Shown here in pieces: positions 41,381-49,568 of a stretch of 64,000 nt of DNA. The notes under the pieces are model-generated. The model was not told where the DNA came from. It searched no databases and saw nothing but the letters and a program-made list of their open reading frames with translations. The position numbers and the translations under genes are program-made. The stretch covers positions 62,001 through 126,000 of the forward strand of contig NZ_JACIJN010000009.1 in assembly GCF_014199415.1 (NCBI RefSeq), read 5' to 3'. Within the stretch, counting starts at the first letter, position 1; each line of letters opens with the position of its first letter. Origin of the DNA: Sphingomonas endophytica (lineage in GTDB: Bacteria; Pseudomonadota; Alphaproteobacteria; Sphingomonadales; Sphingomonadaceae).

Positions 41381-42448
41381 CTAAGGCGGCCCGCCCGCCA
41401 GATAGCGCGCCAGCGGATCGATCAGCTCCTCGGGGATGCGCCGTGCGATCACCGGCATGACGTTCTGCGGGAGCCGCGCGTCGATCTCCTTGCCGTCGCC
41501 CTTCCAGTATCGCAGCCGTGCCGCGATATAGTCGGCGCGCTGCCCGACCAGCAACGGCTGCGGCTTGCCCGCGCCATGGCAGCTTGCGCAGGCGGGGAGC
41601 TGGCGTTCGGGCAGGCCGCGCTCGACGATCACCCGCGCGCGCGGGTCGCCGGCTGGGGTGGCGTCGCGGCGCAGCCCCGGCAGCGCGGCGAAATGCGCCG
41701 CCAGCGCATGGCGCTCGTCAGCGGTCAACGTCGCGGCGGCATTGCCCATCACCGCGCTCGCACGGCGTCCGTCGGCATAGGCCGCCAGCGCCGCCGCCAG
41801 ATAGCTTGTATGCTGCCCGCCGAGGATCGGGATGTCCGGCTGCCCGCGTCCACGCCCGTCCGCCCCGTGGCACGCGACGCACCCGGCGAGCACGTTGTCG
41901 CCCAGCGCGCGGACGTCGGCGGTGCCCGCGCCCTGCGCCTGTCCGCTCAGCGCGCGATACTGCGCCGCGGTCATCCCGGGCAGGCGGCGGACGAACGCCA
42001 CCATCCGCCGGATCTCGTCATCGCGCTTCGCCGCGCCCCACGCCGGCATCCCGGAATATTTCACGCCGTGGCGCAGGATGTAGAAGAGCTGCGCGTCGGT
42101 CCATTGCCGCGCGTTGATCGCCAGATCGGGCGCGGGCGGCATCGCCTTCTGCATCACCGGGGACGGCCGCTGGCCCGGCGCGCCGTGGCAGCTCGCGCAG
42201 GCGGCGGCGAAATGCCCCGCGGCGCTGACCAGCCCGCCGTCGGTCGCGATCGGATCCTTTGGCGAGTCGAAGAAGCTGTGCGTCTTGACCGAATTGCGCA
42301 TCGTCCAGTGCAGGAACCACTCGGTCACCGCCCAATGCCCCGACGAGGCGGCGATGTTGAACACCCCCGACCAGGCGAAGAGCAGCCCCGCCAGCACGAT
42401 TCCGAGCAGCCCGGCGGCCACGCGCTTCCATGTCAGCCGGATCGTCAT
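41381..42448 (-). CDS. Three-haem c-type cytochrome
   Basis: A 355-residue protein with one N-terminal membrane helix (about 7-28, VAAGLLGIVLAGLLFAWSGV) and three CxxCH haem sites: CASCH (about 86), CVACH (about 191) and CASCH (about 287). The first two fall in cytochrome c domains with SGMPAWG and AVMGNAAATL methionine-ligand regions. Last gene of the caa3-type oxidase operon; its ATG overlaps the ctaG stop. It probably carries electrons to or near the oxidase in the periplasm. Confidence 0.9.
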   Translation of the reverse strand: MTIRLTWKRVAAGLLGIVLAGLLFAWSGVFNIAASSGHWAVTEWFLHWTMRNSVKTHSFFDSPKDPIATDGGLVSAAGHFAAACASCHGAPGQRPSPVMQKAMPPAPDLAINARQWTDAQLFYILRHGVKYSGMPAWGAAKRDDEIRRMVAFVRRLPGMTAAQYRALSGQAQGAGTADVRALGDNVLAGCVACHGADGRGRGQPDIPILGGQHTSYLAAALAAYADGRRASAVMGNAAATLTADERHALAAHFAALPGLRRDATPAGDPRARVIVERGLPERQLPACASCHGAGKPQPLLVGQRADYIAARLRYWKGDGKEIDARLPQNVMPVIARRIPEELIDPLARYLAGGPP

Positions 42449-43098
42449 GCCGCCGCGCGCTCCCTCAATATCGTGCCAAGCAACGCCAGCCCGCCCAGAC
42501 AATAAGCCGCGCCACCGACCACCAGCATCACGACACCGCCGAGTTGCTGGTCGGCTAGCGCGCCCAGCCCGGGCGCGGGATGCATCGCCATCATCGCGTA
42601 GAGCGGGCGCGGCGCGAGCCCGATCAGCGCGCCGAGCAACGTCATGTGCATCGACGTCAGCAACAATGCCGCGACCCCGCCGGCCGGATGCACGACCGCC
42701 GCGCGCCACAACCCGACGCCGACGCCGAGGAACATCGCCTGCTCGACGACCGCGACCGCCGGATGCATGTCCGCCAGCCCACGCAGCGCCGGCGCGTGCC
42801 ACGCCCAGACGACGACGAACTCGACGGTCGCCCACGCCAGCGGCCCACCCGCCCCACCGTCATTCCCGCGCAGGCGGAAATCCAGACGCGCAGGTCCGTC
42901 GATGGAAGCGCCGACGTCAGAGGTTCTGGATTCCCGCCTCTGCGGGAATGACGGGAGTGGTGCCGTCATGCCCCACGCCAGCATCGGCGCCGCCACGGCG
43001 ACCGCCCCCATATGCGCCGCCATATGCCCGGTCATCCCCAGCCCGGCGAACCCCAGCACCGTCGCGCCCAGCGCCACCAGGAGCCCCGCCGCGATCAC
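42445..43098 (-). CDS. ctaG: Cytochrome c oxidase assembly protein CtaG (Caa3 type) with an in-frame repeat insertion
   Basis: A 217-residue membrane protein (about five helices) of the caa3_CtaG family, needed for copper-centre assembly. Motifs: VVVWAWHAPALRGLADMHPA and LLTSMHMTLLGALIGLAPRP. The start is GTG overlapping the upstream stop (GTGA). Thirty-two residues (about 50-81, starting SFPQRRESRTSDVG) are the translation of a family C repeat at 42858-42953, inserted in frame between the usual first helix pair and FVVVWAWHAP. The reading frame survives; function is uncertain. Confidence 0.85.
   Translation of the reverse strand: MIAAGLLVALGATVLGFAGLGMTGHMAAHMGAVAVAAPMLAWGMTAPLPSFPQRRESRTSDVGASIDGPARLDFRLRGNDGGAGGPLAWATVEFVVVWAWHAPALRGLADMHPAVAVVEQAMFLGVGVGLWRAAVVHPAGGVAALLLTSMHMTLLGALIGLAPRPLYAMMAMHPAPGLGALADQQLGGVVMLVVGGAAYCLGGLALLGTILRERAAA
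42858..42953. repeat. Family C palindromic repeat inside ctaG (96 bp)
   Basis: Closely related to 15075-15168: CGTCATTCCCGCGCAGGCGG at one end, CCGCCTCTGCGGGAATGACG at the other. Its length is 96 bases, a multiple of three, and in the coding orientation it has no stop codon. Confidence 0.85.
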
Positions 43099-43502
43099 CG
43101 GCAGTCCGTCAGCATCAACGCCGGCACCGCGGTGAAGATCACCGCCACGAAGCTCAGCCCCGCCAGCAACAACGTCGACACCGCAAGGAAGCGCAGCCGG
43201 TCGATGTCGGTCCCCTGATCGTGCGGCGCGGGATCACCGGGGGTGTGCGTCTGCACCCACGCGATCCACCCCGAGGCCAAAATGATCGCCTCCGCCACCA
43301 GCGTCCCGATCACAAACGCCGTGGTGAAGCGCGGGAAGGCCCCCAGCTTGGCGCAACTCACCGCCACCCACAGGTAACAGAACAGGAAATGCACCGCCCA
43401 CACGCTCGGCGGGACGATCAGCGTCCACAAGGTGACGCGCAGCTCGCGCAGCCGGTGCCGGAAGCCGCGCCGCTCGGGGCCGTGAGGCGTTTCGTTCTTC
43501 AT
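43095..43502 (-). CDS. Small membrane protein of the caa3 oxidase operon
   Basis: A 135-residue protein with three hydrophobic helices (about 24-46, 58-78, 107-129) starting MKNETPHGPERRGFRHRLRE. Helix 1 has PPSVWAVHFLFCYLWVAVSC. The ATG overlaps the CoxA/C stop and its own stop overlaps the ctaG GTG, so it lies inside a tightly coupled operon. I do not recognise a named family; the neighbours suggest an oxidase accessory or assembly protein. Confidence 0.8.
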   Translation of the reverse strand: MKNETPHGPERRGFRHRLRELRVTLWTLIVPPSVWAVHFLFCYLWVAVSCAKLGAFPRFTTAFVIGTLVAEAIILASGWIAWVQTHTPGDPAPHDQGTDIDRLRFLAVSTLLLAGLSFVAVIFTAVPALMLTDCR

Positions 43503-46024
43503 GCCGCCCCCGGGAACAGGCCGATCGTGGCGTAGGTCACCACCGCGGTCAGCGCCATGAAATGCTGGTAGACGGTGATGTTGCGGACGTCGGCGTCGTA
43601 CTTCGGCGTCATCTTGCCCGCCACGCTGCGCGCGAGCGTGTAGAGCTGCATGATCGCCCCCACCCCGGCGTGCGCGGTGGTCCAGATCACCAGGGTCCAG
43701 ACGATCGCCGGATAGACGTGCAGCTTCGGCGCGAGCCCCGACAGCCACGGCCCCGCCAGCCCCGCGCCGATCGCCGCCAGCGACGCCATCGCACCCAGCG
43801 CCAGCAGTGCCCGCGCCGCGCCGACCGCACCGCGGCGGTTGGTCTCCCGCGCGCCGATCGTCATCAGCCACCCGGCCAGCGACACCGCCAGCGCGACCAT
43901 CGGCCAGAACGCCCCCGGCCCGTCGAGCCCCGCCCCGCTCGGCGGAAAATCCTCGTGCCGCGTCCAGAAGAAGAAATAGCCGAACACCAGCCCCGAAAAG
44001 GCAGTCGCATCCGCCATCATCGTGATGAACATCGCCCACCAGCCGCTCGCCGACGCGCCGGAGATATACAGCGGCAACTCGATGCCATGCCCGATCGGCT
44101 TGCAATCCTTCTCCGGGATTTCCGCGGTGCCGGTCCACAGCCACCACAGCACCATCGCCAGCGTCGCCACCGCGCCGACCAGCGCGGCCCAATAAAGGTG
44201 ATAGGTGGTCAGGATGAACACGCTGCCCAGCGCGATCGCGGTCAGCATCGGCTTGATGCTCGGGCCACCGAGCCGGATGACCTGTACGGGCCGCGCATCG
44301 AGCACGCTGGTGATGATTGACTCGCGGCGACCTTCCTCGGCGTCGGGCAGGAAGAAGCGACCTTCGTCGACCTTCTTCACGAAGTCCTTCTGGTCCCAGA
44401 TCGGGTAGCGGCTCTCGATCAGCGGCACCGAGCGGATGCCCCAATCCTCGTCATCCGGATGCGCGAGCCATTCGAGCGTCCCCGCCTGCCACGGATTGCG
44501 CTCGCTCTTCTCCCGCCGCGGGCTGAGCGCCAGATCGATGCACACGATCGCCACGCCGGTCGCAAACACCCACGACCCGATCGTCGAGGCCATGTTGAGC
44601 CCGCCGATCCCCAGCTCCGCCGGATAGGTGAACACGCGCCGCGGCATCCCGAGCAGGCCGGAGAAGTGCATCGGGAAGAAGGTGAGGTTCGCGCCCGCGA
44701 ACAGGAACCAGAAGGCGGTGCGCCCCAGCCGGTCGGACAGTTTCTTGCCGGTGATCAGCGGCCAGTAATAATAGAGCCCGCCGAACAACGGGATCAGCGT
44801 CCCGCCGATCAACACGTAATGCAGATGCGCGACGATGAAATAGGTGTCGTGCGCCTGCCAGTCGAACGGCGCGATCGCCACCATCACGCCGGTCAGCCCG
44901 CCGATTACGAAGATCGCCAGCGAGCCGGTCACATACAGCAACGGCGTCGACCACACGACGCGCCCCGCCCACAGGGTCGCGATGAACGCGAAGATCTGGA
45001 TGCCGGTCGGGATCGCCACCGCCTCCGACGCCGCCGAAAAGAAGGCGAGGCTGATCTTGGGCAGCCCGGTCGTGAACATATGGTGGACCCACAGCCCAAA
45101 CGACAGGAACGCCGTCCCCACCGCCGCCAGCACGATCCACGGGTAGCCGAGCAGATGCCGCCGCGCGAAGGTCGGCACGATCATCGCGAACAGCGCGATC
45201 GACGGCAGGAAGACGATATAGACCTCCGGGTGGCCGAAGATCCAGAACAGGTGCTGCCACAGGATCGGGTCGCCGCCCTTGGCCTGATCGAAGAACGGCC
45301 AGCCGAGCAGCCGCTCCATCTCGAACAGCACGTCGCCCGCGATCAGCGGCGGGAAGGCGAACAGGATCATCACCGCCACGACCAGAATGTACCAGGCGTA
45401 GAGCGGCATCAGGTTCAGCCGCATCCCCGGCGGGCGGCATTTCAGCACGCCGACGATCAGCTCGACCGCCGCCGCCACCGACGACACCTCGATGAAGCTG
45501 AGCCCCAGCATCCAGATGTCCGCGCCCAGCCCCGACAGATCGGTGCGGGTGGTGAACGGCGGATACATGAACCAGCCGCCATCGGGCGCGACGTTGAAGA
45601 AGATCGAGCCGGTGACGAACACGCCCCCGATCAGGAAGCTCCAGTAACCGAATGCCGACAGCCGCGGAAACGGCAGGTCGCGCGCGCCCAGCAATTGCGG
45701 CAGCAGGATGATCGAAACCGCCTCGAACATCGGCACCGCGAACAGGAACATCATCATCGACCCGTGCAGCGTGAACAGCTGGTTGAAGGTCGCAGGGCTG
45801 ACGAGGTCGTTTTCGGGAACGGCGAGCTGCGCGCGCATGATCATCGCCAGCACGCCCGCGAACAGCATGAAACCGAACGCGGTCAGCGTGTACCAGACGC
45901 CGACCTGGTTGTTGTTGGTGTCGGTCCAGCGGAAGAACCAGCCGGTCGGCGGTTTCCATACCGCGCGCAGCCGTTCTTCCTGCGCGGCGCGGAGGGCAGG
46001 ATCGTCCTGCGCGTGGAGGCTCAT
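43499..46024 (-). CDS. Fused cytochrome c oxidase subunit I/III
   Basis: An 841-residue fusion. Subunit I (about 1-560) has the haem a ligand in LHGSMMMFLF, GHPEVY with the CuB His and cross-linked Tyr, WVHHMFTTGL with the His pair and AHLHYVLIGG with the last haem ligands. A linker (560-640) leads to subunit III-like helices (about 640-840: GWWAMFITMMADATAFSGLV, TTAHAGVGAIMQLYTL). The fusion is typical of the caa3 and ba3-like relatives. It reduces O2 to water and pumps protons in the inner membrane. It follows coxB with an ATGA overlap. Confidence 0.95.
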   Translation of the reverse strand: MSLHAQDDPALRAAQEERLRAVWKPPTGWFFRWTDTNNNQVGVWYTLTAFGFMLFAGVLAMIMRAQLAVPENDLVSPATFNQLFTLHGSMMMFLFAVPMFEAVSIILLPQLLGARDLPFPRLSAFGYWSFLIGGVFVTGSIFFNVAPDGGWFMYPPFTTRTDLSGLGADIWMLGLSFIEVSSVAAAVELIVGVLKCRPPGMRLNLMPLYAWYILVVAVMILFAFPPLIAGDVLFEMERLLGWPFFDQAKGGDPILWQHLFWIFGHPEVYIVFLPSIALFAMIVPTFARRHLLGYPWIVLAAVGTAFLSFGLWVHHMFTTGLPKISLAFFSAASEAVAIPTGIQIFAFIATLWAGRVVWSTPLLYVTGSLAIFVIGGLTGVMVAIAPFDWQAHDTYFIVAHLHYVLIGGTLIPLFGGLYYYWPLITGKKLSDRLGRTAFWFLFAGANLTFFPMHFSGLLGMPRRVFTYPAELGIGGLNMASTIGSWVFATGVAIVCIDLALSPRREKSERNPWQAGTLEWLAHPDDEDWGIRSVPLIESRYPIWDQKDFVKKVDEGRFFLPDAEEGRRESIITSVLDARPVQVIRLGGPSIKPMLTAIALGSVFILTTYHLYWAALVGAVATLAMVLWWLWTGTAEIPEKDCKPIGHGIELPLYISGASASGWWAMFITMMADATAFSGLVFGYFFFWTRHEDFPPSGAGLDGPGAFWPMVALAVSLAGWLMTIGARETNRRGAVGAARALLALGAMASLAAIGAGLAGPWLSGLAPKLHVYPAIVWTLVIWTTAHAGVGAIMQLYTLARSVAGKMTPKYDADVRNITVYQHFMALTAVVTYATIGLFPGAA

Positions 46025-46935
46025 TTCGATTGCTCCAGCCAGCGCGCGATCGTCGCCGCATCGTCGTTGCTCAATTGCGGATAGGCCGGCATCCGCGCGC
46101 CGGGCTTCACCGTCGGCGCGTGCTTGATGAAGCGCACCAGATTGGCGTGGGTCCGCTTCTGCATCCCCGCACCCAGCGACGCGCGTGCGCCGAGATGCGT
46201 CAGGTTCGGCCCGATCGTCGCGTCCGACAGACCCGCCACCGTATGGCAGCCGCCACAGCCGTTCGCCGCAAACAATCGCGCGCCGTCACCGCCGACCGCC
46301 GCCGGGGCGCGTCTCGCCGCCAGCCACGCGTCGAACGCCGCCGGCTCCATCGCCACCACGTCGAACGCCATCAGCGCGTGGCTCAATCCACAAAATTCGG
46401 CGCATTGCCCGCGAAACCGTCCGGCGCGGGTGGCATGGACGACCAGCTTGTTCGTCCGCCCCGGCACCATGTCGAGCTTGCCCGCCAGTCCCGGCACCCA
46501 GAAGCTGTGCAGCACGTCGCCCGCTTCCAGCAGCAGCTCGACATTGCGCCCGACCGGCACGCGCAGCTCGTTGGAATCGTCGATCGCCGCCTGCCCGGCG
46601 GGCTGGTAGCGGACCCGCCACCAGAATTGCTCGCCGGTGACGGTGATCCGCAGGTCGTCGGCTTTTACGGCAATCGGGCGCATCGCGGGCAGCGTGGAAA
46701 TCAGCAGCGCCAGCAGCACGACGGTCGGCACGACGCCGCCTGCCCACAGCACCAGCCGCATCCCTTGCTGATGGGTGATCGCGCCGTCGCGGCTGCGCTG
46801 CGCGACGAACATCAGCGCGCCGACCGCCACCGCGATGACGACCGCGCCCAGCACCATCCAGCCGGTCAGCCCGGCCAGCCATGCGGCTTCCGTCCCGAAT
46901 GTCGTGAATGCGGATTGCCGCCCCGAACCGAAAAT
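46021..46935 (-). CDS. Cytochrome c oxidase subunit II with C-terminal cytochrome c domain
   Basis: Two helices, then the CuA cupredoxin domain: WWRVRY, LHSFWVPGLAGKLDMVPGRT and the CuA site CAEFCGLSHALM (Cys-x3-Cys-x3-His with Met). A cytochrome c with CGGCH follows (about 210-300), the caa3 layout. The only normal start, ATG 46857, cuts the first helix; the frame runs on upstream as FGSGRQSAFTTFGTEAAWLAGLTGW with homology to related subunits, up to a stop near 46953. Only ATT (46935, after GGGGG) or internal CTG codons could start it. No signal peptide is seen. Confidence 0.85.
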   Translation of the reverse strand: MFGSGRQSAFTTFGTEAAWLAGLTGWMVLGAVVIAVAVGALMFVAQRSRDGAITHQQGMRLVLWAGGVVPTVVLLALLISTLPAMRPIAVKADDLRITVTGEQFWWRVRYQPAGQAAIDDSNELRVPVGRNVELLLEAGDVLHSFWVPGLAGKLDMVPGRTNKLVVHATRAGRFRGQCAEFCGLSHALMAFDVVAMEPAAFDAWLAARRAPAAVGGDGARLFAANGCGGCHTVAGLSDATIGPNLTHLGARASLGAGMQKRTHANLVRFIKHAPTVKPGARMPAYPQLSNDDAATIARWLEQSK

Positions 46936-47047
46936 TTCTGCCCCCTGCCCTTATCCGGGAAGAAGGTCCGGCACGGTCGCTTTGTTCCTTTGTGACGGTA
47001 ACGTTATGTTGCTCGGCACTTCATCTTTCCGGCGGGCGGCGCGCTGG

Positions 47048-47674
47048 TCAGAACACCGCGTCGACCAACTGCCGGAACGCATCGCCGCGGTGGCTGATCT
47101 CGTTCTTGGCGGGCTCGTCCATCTCGCCGAAGGTCGCGTCATGCCCGACCGGCTGGAAGACCGGATCATAGCCATGACCCTTGTCGCCGCGCGGCGGCCA
47201 GACGAGCGTGCCGTCGACGCGCCCCTCGAACCATTCGACATGCCCGTCGGGCCACGCCAGCGCCAGTGCGCAGACGAAATGCGCATCGCGCGGCGCGTCG
47301 GGGGTTTCGGCGAGCTTGTCCTCGACCAGTCGCATCGCGTGCCCGAAGTCCTTCTCCGGCCCGCCCCAGCGCGCCGAGAAGATGCCGGGATCGCCACCCA
47401 GCGCATCGACGCACAAGCCGCTGTCGTCGGCAAGCGCGGGCAGCCCCGACAGGTCCGCCGCCGCGCGCGCCTTCAGTTCGGCGTTCATCACGAAGGTGGT
47501 GCCGGTCTCCTCGGGCTCGGGCAGGTCGAGCGCGCTCGCCGAGACGACGTCGAGCCCGCGGCCCTCCAGCAGCGCGGCGATCTCGCGCACCTTGCCGGCG
47601 TTGTGGCTGGCGATCACCAGCTTGCCGGGCTGGAGCTTGCGGATCGCCTGTGGCTCCTTGCCTTCCCCGCTCAT
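47048..47674 (-). CDS. rdgB: XTP/dITP pyrophosphatase (non-canonical purine NTP)
   Basis: A 208-residue Ham1/RdgB enzyme that removes dITP and XTP from the nucleotide pool. [54 protein letters not shown] and [12 protein letters not shown] are all diagnostic. Its ATG overlaps the rph stop (ATGA). The cox operon follows 113 bases downstream of its stop. Confidence 0.96.
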   Translation of the reverse strand: MSGEGKEPQAIRKLQPGKLVIASHNAGKVREIAALLEGRGLDVVSASALDLPEPEETGTTFVMNAELKARAAADLSGLPALADDSGLCVDALGGDPGIFSARWGGPEKDFGHAMRLVEDKLAETPDAPRDAHFVCALALAWPDGHVEWFEGRVDGTLVWPPRGDKGHGYDPVFQPVGHDATFGEMDEPAKNEISHRGDAFRQLVDAVF

Positions 47675-48384
47675 GCCACCGCGCGCGCCTGCGCGGCGAA
47701 GATCTCGTTGCAGCCGATCCGCGCGAGGCGGAGCAGGCGCAGCAGCGCTTCCTCGTCATAGGTGGCATGCTCGGCGGTCGCCTGCGCCTCGGCGATGTGG
47801 CCGTTCTCGAGCAGCACGAAATTGGCGTCGGCGTCGGCGTTCGAATCCTCGTCGTAATCGAGGTCGAGCACCGGATTGCCCTGATAGATGCCGCACGACA
47901 CCGCGGCGATCTTCTGCTTGATCGGATCGACGGTCAGCTTGCCCGACGCGAGCAGCCCGTCGACCGCCAGCCGCAGCGCAACCCACGCGCCCGAGATCGA
48001 CGCGGTGCGCGTGCCGCCATCGGCCTGGATCACGTCGCAGTCGAGCGTGATCTGCCGTTCGCCGAGTAGGGTCAGGTCGGTGACCGCGCGCAGGCTGCGT
48101 CCGATCAACCGCTGGATTTCCTGCGTGCGGCCCGACTGCTTGCCCTTGGCGGCCTCACGGCTGCCACGGGTATGCGTGGCGCGCGGGAGCATGCCATATT
48201 CGGCGGTGACCCAGCCCTGGCCCTTGCCGCGCAGGAACGGCGGCACGCGCTCCTCGACGGAGGCGGTGACCAGCACCTTGGTATCGCCGAAGCCGATCAG
48301 CACCGATCCTTCGGCGTGGCGGGTGAAGCGCGGCTCGATCGTGATCGGGCGCATCTGGTCGGGGGTGCGGCCGCTGGGGCGCAT
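47671..48384 (-). CDS. rph: Ribonuclease PH
   Basis: A 237-residue phosphorolytic 3'-5' exoribonuclease for tRNA 3' maturation. [20 protein letters not shown] opens it; [37 protein letters not shown] and [20 protein letters not shown] are diagnostic. First gene of the rph-rdgB pair. In many alphaproteobacteria rph is divergent from hrcA; here two small genes lie between. Confidence 0.97.
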   Translation of the reverse strand: MRPSGRTPDQMRPITIEPRFTRHAEGSVLIGFGDTKVLVTASVEERVPPFLRGKGQGWVTAEYGMLPRATHTRGSREAAKGKQSGRTQEIQRLIGRSLRAVTDLTLLGERQITLDCDVIQADGGTRTASISGAWVALRLAVDGLLASGKLTVDPIKQKIAAVSCGIYQGNPVLDLDYDEDSNADADANFVLLENGHIAEAQATAEHATYDEEALLRLLRLARIGCNEIFAAQARAVA

Positions 48385-48462
48385 TCAACTCTCCTCAAGG
48401 TCGGATCGCGCACGCCCTAGCGGGGTTGGTGCGGCGGCGCCAGCGACTTACGGGAGGATGCG

Positions 48463-48960
48463 ATGTGGGTGATGATGGCGGTGGTATTGGTGCTGGCGGC
48501 GGGGTGTACGCCGGTCGAGCTTCGCTCACCGCCGGCGGGCGCGCCGGTCGCGATCGAGGGCGACTCGATCAGTTATGCGACCGGCCCGTGCTTCGGGACG
48601 TGTCCGGTCTACACGGTGACGGTCCACGCCGACGGTAGCGGTACGTTCGAGGGCCAGCGCTTCACCGCGGTGACGGGCAGCCGCGCGTTCCGCGTGACGC
48701 CGGACGAGTATCGCCGCTTCGCCGCCGCGCTCGCACCGTATCGACCCGATGGCGAGCGACGGGTGGAGATGGACTCTCCCGATTGCGGCCCCGCGCCGAC
48801 GGACATGCCGAGCGTCGACGTGAACTGGGCGATGGCCAGCGGCGGTGCGGGGCATCTGCACTTCTACTATGGCTGCCGTGTCGGCAATGCGGCGATGGCA
48901 AAGGCGCTTCAGGATGCGCCCACGCTGCTGCCGATCGCGGCGTTGATCGGCAAGCGGTGA
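48463..48960 (+). CDS. DUF6438-type lipoprotein
   Basis: A 165-residue lipoprotein: signal MWVMMAVVLVLAAGCTPVEL with the lipobox Cys at residue 15. The domain begins SYATGPCFGTCPVYTVTVHA, a conserved Cys-x3-Cys signature that matches DUF6438, and runs to about 110; a later Cys (SPDCGP) and YYGCRVG may form a second pair. GGGAGG precedes the ATG. Function unknown. It runs toward hrcA but a family D repeat and a gene on the other strand lie between. Confidence 0.8.
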   Translation: MWVMMAVVLVLAAGCTPVELRSPPAGAPVAIEGDSISYATGPCFGTCPVYTVTVHADGSGTFEGQRFTAVTGSRAFRVTPDEYRRFAAALAPYRPDGERRVEMDSPDCGPAPTDMPSVDVNWAMASGGAGHLHFYYGCRVGNAAMAKALQDAPTLLPIAALIGKR

Positions 48961-48967
48961 CAAATGC

Positions 48968-49099
48968 CGTCGCCCCTGCGCAGGCAGGGGCCCATGTCTG
49001 TGCCGTCTCGCAGGAGGCTCGTCACACAGGCGACATCATTGTGTCGGACCACCCTCCCGGACGATACAGCAATAGGCCCCTGCCTGCGCAGGGGCGACG
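48968..49099. repeat. Family D palindromic repeat, copy 1 (132 bp)
   Basis: CGTCGCCCCTGCGCAGGCAG at the left pairs with CTGCCTGCGCAGGGGCGACG at the right. The inner part has GGGGCCCATGTCTGT on one side and AATAGGCCCC on the other, with GTGTCGGACC in the centre. A second copy is at 60454-60584. It ends just before the convergent STAS-like gene stops. Confidence 0.8.
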
Positions 49100-49117
49100 G
49101 TCTTCTTGGGGGTGATC

Positions 49118-49468
49118 CTACGCCACCACCCAGCCGCGCGCCGCAGCGGCGTCGTCGAATATTTGCATGTACGGCTGCGTCATCACCCTTCGCACCTGCG
49201 CGCGCAGCACCGCGCCGACCGCCACCACCGCGATCCGGCTCGCCTTGGGGAACGGTCCCATATGCTGCGCCAGTGCGGCGAGCGTCTCCTGCGGCTGCGG
49301 CCCGCACGCGCTCATGTCGATCATCAGCCGGTAACCGGGGCGGAAGCGCGCGGCGAGGAACTGCCGCATCACGTCGCGGGTGTAGAGCACCACCTCGTCG
49401 GGCGTGAAGATGCGGTCCCAGCGGATCGCGAGCAACTCCGCGTCATGGTCGAACGAAACGTCGTACAT
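49118..49468 (-). CDS. STAS/SpoIIAA-like protein
   Basis: A 116-residue cytoplasmic protein (MYDVSFDHDAELLAIRWDRI). The alternating strands and helices with GYRLMIDMSACGPQPQETLA fit the SpoIIAA-like/STAS fold common in alphaproteobacteria. No membrane segment and no clear phospho-Ser motif. It is antisense to the surrounding genes and stands alone. The family assignment is moderate; the function is unknown. Confidence 0.65.
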   Translation of the reverse strand: MYDVSFDHDAELLAIRWDRIFTPDEVVLYTRDVMRQFLAARFRPGYRLMIDMSACGPQPQETLAALAQHMGPFPKASRIAVVAVGAVLRAQVRRVMTQPYMQIFDDAAAARGWVVA

Positions 49469-49568
49469 CTTTGATCTTCCTTGATCTCACCCTTGCGCGC
49501 ACCAGGTTGCGGAAAGATGAAGGCGCAGACGGTTGAGCCGCGTCGCCGACGCGCATACATCTGCGCGC

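Noticed and set aside
40469..42505. Long plus-strand frame of 678 codons across the HWE kinase and the cytochrome c gene
   Set aside because: It spans two real genes on the other strand and their gap; no start region or domain supports it.
48968..49099. Possible CRISPR or tandem array because of the repeated GC-rich arms
   Set aside because: Only two distant copies exist, each an inverted repeat and not a direct repeat with spacers. No cas gene is present.
49480..49568. CIRCE operator for HrcA in front of hrcA
   Set aside because: TTAGCACTC-N9-GAGTGCTAA or a close variant is not found; the operator may lie at groESL elsewhere.
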